Origin: an uncultured Spongiibacteraceae bacterium
Lineage (GTDB): Bacteria; Pseudomonadota; Gammaproteobacteria; Pseudomonadales; CAMLJR01
NCBI GenBank assembly: GCA_946480345.1
Contig: CAMLJR010000008.1
Span: forward strand, 1 to 33,645
DNA: 33,645 bases
Reading direction: 5' to 3'
Part shown: one piece after another, positions 28,861-33,645 of the stretch
How the letters are laid out: every line of letters starts with the position of its first letter
Position numbering within the stretch: the first letter of the stretch is position 1
Position numbers and translations under genes: made by a program
The notes under the pieces: generated by a model
Seen by the model: the letters and a program-made list of their open reading frames with translations, nothing else
Database searches by the model: none
Told to the model about the DNA's origin: nothing

Positions 28861-28896
28861 AAATTGCGCCGCCCACGAGGCGGCGCAATTTTTTTA
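28861..28896 (+). terminator. Rho-independent terminator of the H1-like gene
   Basis: Perfect 13-base inverted repeat, AAATTGCGCCGCC (28861-28873) and GGCGGCGCAATTT (28879-28891), with a five-base loop CACGA, running into a T tract to 28896. It begins seven bases after the stop codon. The G+C-rich stem and T run are textbook for intrinsic termination on the plus strand. Confidence 0.93.
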
Positions 28897-28920
28897 AACC
28901 CTCTCTCGTCGCTCGACGGG

Positions 28921-28935
28921 TAGTAATTTTCTCCC
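28921..28935. repeat. 15-base direct repeat, copy 2
   Basis: TAGTAATTTTCTCCC, identical to 28191-28205. Here it lies in the 177-base non-coding gap between the terminator and the amidotransferase gene. On the minus strand it again reads like a ribosome-binding site, but the reading frame after it is not a recognisable gene. It could be a remnant of a duplication. Confidence 0.55.
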
Positions 28936-29073
28936 CTAGAAAAATCATCTTCCGACCAAAACCAACGCTTTCGCCGCACCCCTCCACGCTTATCGCCTCT
29001 GACAAAACAATCCGGTTTTTACGCTTTCAGCTAGACTCCAATGCATCCAATCCCTCGGACTTAGCGCGCAAAA

Positions 29074-29919
29074 ATGTGTGAGTTGTTTGGCATTTCCAGT
29101 CGAGAACCGACCACTGTGCAAATATCGTTGGCTGAATTTGCGCGGCGAGGCGGCAATACCGGTCCGCATATCGATGGATGGGGAATCGCGTTCTTTCGCG
29201 ATGGCGATGTGTCGCTAATTCGCGAACCGATACCTTCCGCAGAAAGCGCGCATCTTCGCTTTATTCACGATCAACATGTTCCGAGCAAGCTAGTACTGTC
29301 GCATATTCGCAAAGCAACACACGGCTGCATCAGTCTTCGCAACACGCAACCGTTTATGCGCGAGCTCGGCGGTAAAGCTCACGTATTTGCCCATAACGGG
29401 GATCTCGGCAATCTACGAACGATGCTTTCGCTCGAAAACAGCCATTTCCGTACCATTGGCGATACAGATTCCGAACATGCATTCTGCTACTTGTTGAAGC
29501 TTCTTTATCCTTCGTGGCAGCAGACGACACCAACACTAGATCAACGCCTCGACATATTTATTCGATTTACCGAACAAATGGCGCCGTTTGGAGCGGCGAA
29601 TTTTTTATATAGCGATGGGGAGTATTTGTTTGTGCATTCCCATTACCGTCGACAGGATGACGGCTCGGTGTGCTCGCCAGGACTCTACCTATTGCATCGC
29701 AAACGGCACGAACACGACATCCTGCGCGGCCTCGAAATCGATTCGGATCAGGAAATGACGCTGCTTGCGAGCCGTCCTTTGAGCAATGAGAAGTGGGAGC
29801 CGTTGAGCGAGCGCACGGTATTGGTAATCTGCGATGGCAGCGTCATCCGCCGTGTTTCATTGCCGACGACGTTATCGAACGAGAACAAACAGGTTGATTC
29901 GCTGACTCTCGAAAACTGA
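29074..29919 (+). CDS. Class II glutamine amidotransferase (YafJ-like)
   Basis: 281 residues. The processed N terminus begins with Met-Cys, so Cys2 is the nucleophile (MCELFGISSREP). Other Ntn-hydrolase amidotransferase motifs: GPHIDGWGIAFF (about 31-42), SHIRKAT (about 76-82), NTQPF and FAHNGDLG, which bind and hydrolyse glutamine. There is no synthase domain; YafJ-type proteins are stand-alone, and their acceptor is unknown. Full length. No clear Shine-Dalgarno before the ATG. It converges with the CoA-binding gene with only two bases between their stop codons. Confidence 0.9.
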   Translation: MCELFGISSREPTTVQISLAEFARRGGNTGPHIDGWGIAFFRDGDVSLIREPIPSAESAHLRFIHDQHVPSKLVLSHIRKATHGCISLRNTQPFMRELGGKAHVFAHNGDLGNLRTMLSLENSHFRTIGDTDSEHAFCYLLKLLYPSWQQTTPTLDQRLDIFIRFTEQMAPFGAANFLYSDGEYLFVHSHYRRQDDGSVCSPGLYLLHRKRHEHDILRGLEIDSDQEMTLLASRPLSNEKWEPLSERTVLVICDGSVIRRVSLPTTLSNENKQVDSLTLEN

Positions 29920-29921
29920 AT

Positions 29922-30284
29922 TCAAAACTGACGCGTGCCCAAAAGCACTAACGTGCATGCTTCTTCGATAGCAATGCCAGCTGCACGCAAGCGCGGATAA
30001 ATCGCCGGGTTTTCACTGCCAGGATTAAAAATCACACGCCTTGGCCGCAACGCAACAATGTCATCTATAACCGCAGATTGATGACGCGGCCCGATATACA
30101 TCGTCACCGTATCGACCGGCCGAGTTATCTCCTTCAGCGATAAGAGAATCGGCAAGCCTGCCACCTCGCCTCCCTTCAAATTAACCGGAATGACCGCGTG
30201 TTGATTTTTCAGTAAGCGCTGTACGGCTTGACGCGATACCCGACCTTCATCGTCGCTCGCACCCAACACAACCACTGTCGACAT
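29922..30284 (-). CDS. CoA-binding (CoA_binding_2) domain protein
   Basis: 120 residues from ATG 30284, preceded by AAGGGGAG with a five-base gap; a further upstream ATG (30338) is poorer. A single Rossmann-like domain: STVVVLGASDDEGRVSRQAVQRL with the nucleotide-binding GAS turn, AVIPVNLK, PVDTVTMYIGP, and FNPGSENP followed by EEACTLVLL. The family binds CoA or related cofactors; no enzyme activity is known. Slightly divergent at the first loop (GASDDEGR for the common GAS..P.R). Neighbour carbonic anhydrase is upstream on the same strand, 146 bases away, with hairpin-forming DNA between. Confidence 0.85.
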   Translation of the reverse strand: MSTVVVLGASDDEGRVSRQAVQRLLKNQHAVIPVNLKGGEVAGLPILLSLKEITRPVDTVTMYIGPRHQSAVIDDIVALRPRRVIFNPGSENPAIYPRLRAAGIAIEEACTLVLLGTRQF

Positions 30285-30335
30285 TGATGCTCCCCTTAAT
30301 GCTTTCCGCCCGATTCTAGATACATCGTTGTTGCG

Positions 30336-30348
30336 CAAATGACATTTG
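30336..30348. repeat. Small palindrome upstream of the CoA-binding gene
   Basis: CAAATG-A-CATTTG, a perfect six-base inverted repeat with one central base, set 52 bases upstream of the CoA-binding gene's start on the minus strand. The position suits an operator or promoter element, but no clear -35/-10 pair was found. Short enough to be chance. Confidence 0.3.
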
Positions 30349-30373
30349 TTTGCGATTAGCGCAATTCAAGCGG

Positions 30374-30398
30374 CGACGAGCAGCAAATGCTGTCGTCG
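30374..30398 (-). repeat. Hairpin downstream of carbonic anhydrase
   Basis: CGACGA and CAGC on one arm (with one bulged G) pair with GCTG and TCGTCG around an AAAT loop. It lies 33 bases beyond the carbonic anhydrase stop on the minus strand. Without a T run it is a weak or Rho-assisted transcription end, or an mRNA-stabilising stem. Confidence 0.4.
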
Positions 30399-30430
30399 TC
30401 GCGGGTCGTCAATTCACGGAAGTTAAACGT

Positions 30431-31087
30431 TTACTCGGTGGCTGCACCCGGGGTTTTGAGCGGCGCGATTTTATAGACAGGGTCTATTTCATCGGTCTGA
30501 CTGATCGTTGCATGCAGGTCCTTCAGCAAGCCATCGCGCACGCTATAAATCCAGCCGTGCACATTAAGTATTTGGCCACGAGCCCACGCGTTCTGAACGA
30601 TGCGTGTACGGCATACATTCATGACTTGTGCTTTGACGTTCAACTCGCACATCAGATCGACTCGATCTTCCCCGCTCAGCCGGGATAATTCTTCGCGATG
30701 CACCGCGTGAATGTCCTGCAAGGAACTCAGCCAGTTATCGATCAGGCCATGCTGCGAACCATCCAGCGCGGCGCGCACGCCACCGCAGCCATAATGGCCC
30801 ACTACCATGATGTGCTTCACCTTGAGTACATCGACGGCGAATTGGATCACCGACTGACAATTGAGATCCGTCTGAACGACGATATTCGCCACGTTGCGAT
30901 GCACGAACACTTCGCCGGGCATCAATCCGATAATCTGGTTCGATGGCACTCGACTGTCGGAACAGCCGATCCACAAGTATTCGGGCTGTTGCTGGGACGA
31001 CAATTTTTCGAAAAACCGTTCGTCTTCCGTTTTGATCTTTTCGGCCCAAGCGCGGTTGTTTTGAAACAGATGATCCAGCTTATCCAT
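30431..31087 (-). CDS. can: Beta-class carbonic anhydrase
   Basis: 218-residue zinc enzyme that interconverts CO2 and bicarbonate in the cytoplasm. Zinc ligands fall at the same positions as in E. coli Can: Cys42, Asp44 (CSDSRVPSNQI, with Arg46), His98 and Cys101 (GHYGCGGVRAAL). Val-Gly-Gln positions and Asp44 place it with the allosteric type II enzymes. Full length; GAGAGA five to six bases before ATG supports the start. Bicarbonate produced could serve biosynthetic carboxylations such as PurK, but the genes are far apart. It follows the diguanylate cyclase on the same strand with 73 bases between. Confidence 0.96.
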   Translation of the reverse strand: MDKLDHLFQNNRAWAEKIKTEDERFFEKLSSQQQPEYLWIGCSDSRVPSNQIIGLMPGEVFVHRNVANIVVQTDLNCQSVIQFAVDVLKVKHIMVVGHYGCGGVRAALDGSQHGLIDNWLSSLQDIHAVHREELSRLSGEDRVDLMCELNVKAQVMNVCRTRIVQNAWARGQILNVHGWIYSVRDGLLKDLHATISQTDEIDPVYKIAPLKTPGAATE

Positions 31088-31160
31088 TGATCTCTCTCGA
31101 TCGCTACAGAAATGACGGCCGGCAGTTTACCAAAATAAGAAGAGAGAGCATCGAGAGTGC

Positions 31161-32285
31161 TCAGACGAATAACTGATACTCGACGCGATTGCGGCCGCCG
31201 GCTTTAGCCCGGTAAACGGCGTCGTCCGCCATTTTTATCAGCCGGTCAGCGACGGCGGCAGCGGGTGCTGCGGGGCGAGTCCAGCAGGTAACACCGAGCG
31301 ACAGTGAAATAGGTACTTCGATGCCACTGTCGCTGGCGACATGCAAGCTGGCGACGCGTTGTCGAATACGCTCGGCAATTTCGATGGCGAGAGCACGATC
31401 GCAATTAGGCAGAATCAATGCGAACTCTTCACCGCCATAGCGACAAACGTGATCGGTGGTCCGCAACATCGCAACGATTTCTTGCGCGACCACATGCAGC
31501 ACGCGGTCGCCTACCTGATGCCCGTGGTTATCGTTGATCGATTTGAAGTGATCGAGATCGCCCAACATCAGCGTCAACGGCTCCTGCTGGCGAATCGAGC
31601 GCGCAATTTCCCGCTCGATCGATAAATGAAACGAACGGCGATTTTCGACGCGCGTCAGCATATCGACCAGACTCAACCGATGCAGCCGCTCCTGGTTAGC
31701 GCAATTCTCCAGACACACCGCGACTACGGAAGCGAGGTGATTGATGAAATCCGTTGATTTGTCACCACTAAAACGCTGCGCCGAAAACGCGCCGAAATGC
31801 AGGCTTCCTACCAACGCGCCATGCCGCACCAACGGCAGCAGCGCCGCCGAGCGCACCGTTCTGCCGGCGAAGACACCTGCTGGTGGCGGGCTGAGTAAAC
31901 GAACCGCATCGAACGAAGGAAACAACGCACGCAATTCCGCATCGTTATCGAGCCAGCGCACGCCTTCACTCTGTTGCAACTCGACAGTAAGGAGATCGCG
32001 AAGAATTCGCTCGGGATCGAATAACCACAACTCGACTGCATCAAGACGAAAGCGTCGAACACTGTCGGCGAGCAAACCATCGAACAATGCTTCCATGCTG
32101 CCGACGGCGAGCAGCTCTAATTCATATTGTTGGAATTTACGAAGAATACGTTCGTTCTGCGTAGCCTTGTCGACTAACTCGCTGACTGTACGCGCCAACG
32201 TATCCAAACGCTGTTGAGCCAATTTATTTTTATCGTGGGCCATATCAGCCTGTGTCAGCGGAGCTGCAAATTTACGGTCCACCAT
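31161..32285 (-). CDS. GAF-like/GGDEF diguanylate cyclase
   Basis: 374 residues from ATG 32285; ATG 32243 (residue 15) has a better upstream AGG and may be the true start. N-terminal coiled coil (about 15-55), a GAF/DUF484-like sensory domain (about 55-195, for example LLPLVRHGALVGSLHFG), then GGDEF (about 203-370): SLVDMLTRVENRRSF, LGDLDHFKSINDNHGH with metal Asp243, and the active site CRYGGEEFALILP (281-293). The autoinhibitory I-site RTTD (275-278) sits five residues before GGEEF, so product feedback is expected. No membrane span; a cytoplasmic cyclase making c-di-GMP from two GTP. Inverted repeats lie just upstream of its start. Confidence 0.93.
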   Translation of the reverse strand: MVDRKFAAPLTQADMAHDKNKLAQQRLDTLARTVSELVDKATQNERILRKFQQYELELLAVGSMEALFDGLLADSVRRFRLDAVELWLFDPERILRDLLTVELQQSEGVRWLDNDAELRALFPSFDAVRLLSPPPAGVFAGRTVRSAALLPLVRHGALVGSLHFGAFSAQRFSGDKSTDFINHLASVVAVCLENCANQERLHRLSLVDMLTRVENRRSFHLSIEREIARSIRQQEPLTLMLGDLDHFKSINDNHGHQVGDRVLHVVAQEIVAMLRTTDHVCRYGGEEFALILPNCDRALAIEIAERIRQRVASLHVASDSGIEVPISLSLGVTCWTRPAAPAAAVADRLIKMADDAVYRAKAGGRNRVEYQLFV

Positions 32286-32294
32286 AATGGAATA

Positions 32295-32313
32295 CGCATC
32301 ATAAGATGATGCG
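32295..32313. repeat. Perfect inverted repeat before the diguanylate cyclase
   Basis: CGCATCAT and ATGATGCG, eight paired bases around AAG, located 10 bases upstream of the longer start (or 52 upstream of the shorter). It could be an operator or a leader hairpin. Confidence 0.55.
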
Positions 32314-32335
32314 CGAGTATAGCGACGCTATCGCG
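32312..32335. repeat. Second inverted repeat before the diguanylate cyclase
   Basis: CGCG-AGT-ATAGC pairs with GCTAT-CGCG around a GAC loop, with three unpaired bases on one side. It abuts the first inverted repeat, sharing two bases, so the pair forms a tandem stem structure between the PA3496-like gene and the cyclase. No T run follows on either strand. Confidence 0.45.
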
Positions 32336-32362
32336 ACAAGGAAATGTAACGCTTGAGCGAGG

Positions 32363-32596
32363 TCAAATATCTTCCCACGCATCCTCATCGTAAATGCCCA
32401 GCTCTTCGCGCAAGCGTTTGCGCTCCAGGCGGTCTTCTATTTTGCGACGAAGCATTGGATCTTTTTGGCTGGTGCGCGGTGGCGCGACGGGCTCGGCAGG
32501 CTCGAAATCTGTGCCTTCACTCTCTTCCGCTTCCGCCATAAAACCTTCACTGAGATCGCTGTCTTTATCGCTTGTGCCAGATAACGGTTTCGTCAT
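32363..32596 (-). CDS. PA3496-family small protein
   Basis: 77 residues from ATG 32596, preceded by GGGGTGCTT. The reading frame stays open upstream to 32749, but that extension covers the promoter and does not look coding. The protein is acidic at the N half (DKDSDLSEGFMAEAEESEG) and ends with the family's conserved helical tail RRKIEDRLERKRLREELG followed by IYDEDAWEDI. Members are small, found in Pseudomonas relatives, and are described as putative envelope-integrity proteins; the role is unproven. No signal peptide or membrane span is visible. A good promoter lies just upstream, so it heads its own transcript, possibly reading into the cyclase. Confidence 0.82.
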   Translation of the reverse strand: MTKPLSGTSDKDSDLSEGFMAEAEESEGTDFEPAEPVAPPRTSQKDPMLRRKIEDRLERKRLREELGIYDEDAWEDI

Positions 32597-32656
32597 AAGC
32601 ACCCCACCCTGTACCGCAAAAATCACTGTTACTGGCAACTGCGCCGATTCGCGAGC

Positions 32657-32685
32657 TAGATAAATCACAAATGAACAACTGTCAA
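32657..32685 (-). promoter_or_regulatory. Sigma-70-type promoter of the PA3496-like gene
   Basis: On the minus strand: TTGACA (32685-32680), a 17-base spacer, and TATCTA (32662-32657; four of six matches to TATAAT). Transcription would start near 32650, about 54 bases before ATG 32596. The -35 is a perfect match and the spacing ideal. Confidence 0.65.
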
Positions 32686-32822
32686 CGCCGTCATTGCGAT
32701 TACCGCGCTCGAATACAGTGTAGAAAAACTTCGCCAATGCGCTCGGCATTTTTTTGCCTTGAAGGAATAGCCATAAAGCGCGCTGGGAGGCAGCAAGGAA
32801 AATAGAGGAGCAGTAACAGAAT

Positions 32823-33645
32823 TCAGGAAAGCAGGATGTCGATTAATTCGCGCGCGGTTTTGCCGCCGCTATTCTGGCGCTGCAACAATTCCAGCAGCAT
32901 CGCCTGTGAACCGAAGCGGCGCTCGTCGTAGCGATGGACTTGTCTGACCGGCAATGGCGTCGGCGCGGCGGGTACGTTTTCAACAACTACCTCATCGCTC
33001 GAAACGTTTTCTACCGCAACGGTTTCATCGATCGGCAACCATGGCGCGAGGCGTTCGGCTAACACGCGAAGTAGCTGCTCGTGGCGCTCTCTATGCTGAA
33101 TTAAATTATCGACCAGCTGTATGGGATCGAGTGCCGGCAAGCCGGTCTTGGCGGTATAGGCACGACACAATTCGTCGACCGCAGCGGCGATGTCCGGGCG
33201 CGGCGTATCCATTTGCGTAATGGTGGTTAACAGACGCGATTTCAGCTCCGACAAATATCCGCGCTCATCGCTTTGCGGCGGTAAAGTCGAGCGTGCCTTC
33301 TGCTGTTCGCCCTGCTGGCGTTGTCGAAATTGCCGCTGCCAGAACACTGTGAAACCGGGTTGCGCGGTTTCGTTATCCACCGTCTGCCGCAATGCATCGG
33401 CAAGCCGGATAAAACTACGCGAGGACGGATCGGTTTCCGGAAACAACGCCACAGGACTCTGTAGCGACACCGCAACACGCAAACTTTCATCGCGCAGCAG
33501 ATAACCGAGCAAGTGCGTGCGAATGCCGATGTATTTTTCCACCGCCGTGCTGAAACGGTGATAAACCTCGCGTGCCTGGGCGACGTTGCTGCACATATTC
33601 ACGACGATTTGATACGGCATGCCTGGACGGCGACGCTGCATTAAT
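32823..33645 (-). CDS. FleN/FlhG-like MinD-type ATPase, C-terminal part (cut by window edge)
   Basis: The last 273 or so residues of a protein whose 5' part lies beyond the window; the codon before the first Met (33641) is Leu and the frame stays open. The segment PYQIVVNMCSNVAQAREVY followed by FSTAVEKYIGIRTHLLGYLLRDESLRVAVSLQSPVALFPETDPSSRSF matches in spirit the C-terminal third of FleN/FlhG/MinD-like ATPases (VNM...A..V...L......L...LG....D..L..AV..Q.P......S..A..F). The ATP-binding motifs would be upstream. About 190 residues follow this core, partly Pro/Glu/Val-rich linker (VAVENVSSDEVVVENVPAAP) and a final helical piece, which FleN lacks. Flagellar or polar-placement roles are possible but unproven. 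Confidence 0.65.
   Translation of the reverse strand, partial: LMQRRRPGMPYQIVVNMCSNVAQAREVYHRFSTAVEKYIGIRTHLLGYLLRDESLRVAVSLQSPVALFPETDPSSRSFIRLADALRQTVDNETAQPGFTVFWQRQFRQRQQGEQQKARSTLPPQSDERGYLSELKSRLLTTITQMDTPRPDIAAAVDELCRAYTAKTGLPALDPIQLVDNLIQHRERHEQLLRVLAERLAPWLPIDETVAVENVSSDEVVVENVPAAPTPLPVRQVHRYDERRFGSQAMLLELLQRQNSGGKTARELIDILLS

Noticed and set aside
32597..32749. N-terminal extension of the PA3496-like protein
   Set aside because: The stretch contains a near-consensus promoter and the residues do not match the family.

Overview
The window reads as chromosomal DNA from a Gram-negative gammaproteobacterium, probably near Pseudomonadales/Cellvibrionales. This rests on the MuxABC-OpmB/MdtABC-type efflux operon, a PA3496-family small protein, an AlgP/H1-like Lys-Ala-rich protein, a YjdF-type membrane protein, YfiR and a beta carbonic anhydrase of the E. 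coli Can type. Base composition looks balanced by eye (slightly above half G+C). Genes are tightly packed, many start/stop codons overlap as ATGA, and no gene-free stretch exceeds 300 bases. I see no tRNA, rRNA, CRISPR array, insertion sequence or phage gene.

Layout: (1) 37-2403, a YjdF-like membrane protein followed by purE-purK. (2) 2587-9785, a plus-strand signalling cassette: TonB-dependent receptor, YfiR-family periplasmic protein, histidine kinase with a CHASE8-like periplasmic sensor, stand-alone CheY-like receiver, receiver-GGDEF-EAL protein with a degenerate GGDEF site and an intact EAL site, and a second stand-alone receiver. Converging on it with no spacer is a large 7TMR-DISM hybrid kinase with two receivers (9786-12578, minus). 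(3) 12758-23951, a minus-strand operon of membrane fusion protein, two RND pumps, outer-membrane lipoprotein channel, LysE-type exporter and a cytoplasmic GH63-like glycosidase. (4) 24171-27841, a plus-strand operon of GT39 (ArnT-like), GT2 (GtrB/DPM-like), GtrA and ChbG/HpnK-type deacetylase, probably for lipid-linked sugar transfer to an envelope glycan. The promoter region it shares with the efflux operon carries two pairs of 11-base-phased direct repeats. (5) 27895-33645: a DUF1244 protein, the Lys/Ala-rich DNA-binding protein with its own promoter and a perfect terminator, a class II glutamine amidotransferase, a CoA-binding protein, carbonic anhydrase, a GAF-like/GGDEF diguanylate cyclase, a PA3496-like small protein, and the 3' part of a FleN/FlhG-like MinD-type ATPase cut by the window edge.

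The most interesting unit is region 2. In the known YfiBNR system, periplasmic YfiR represses YfiN, a diguanylate cyclase with a CHASE8 sensor. Here a YfiR homologue is translationally coupled to a histidine kinase with what looks like the same sensor. The presumed output is phosphotransfer to receivers, one fused to a c-di-GMP phosphodiesterase, and a TonB-dependent receptor takes the outer-membrane place of the YfiB lipoprotein. I infer a rewired, phosphorelay version of YfiBNR that links an outer-membrane ligand or envelope state to c-di-GMP breakdown. Together with the separate GGEEF cyclase at 31161-32285, the window holds both synthesis and degradation of c-di-GMP.
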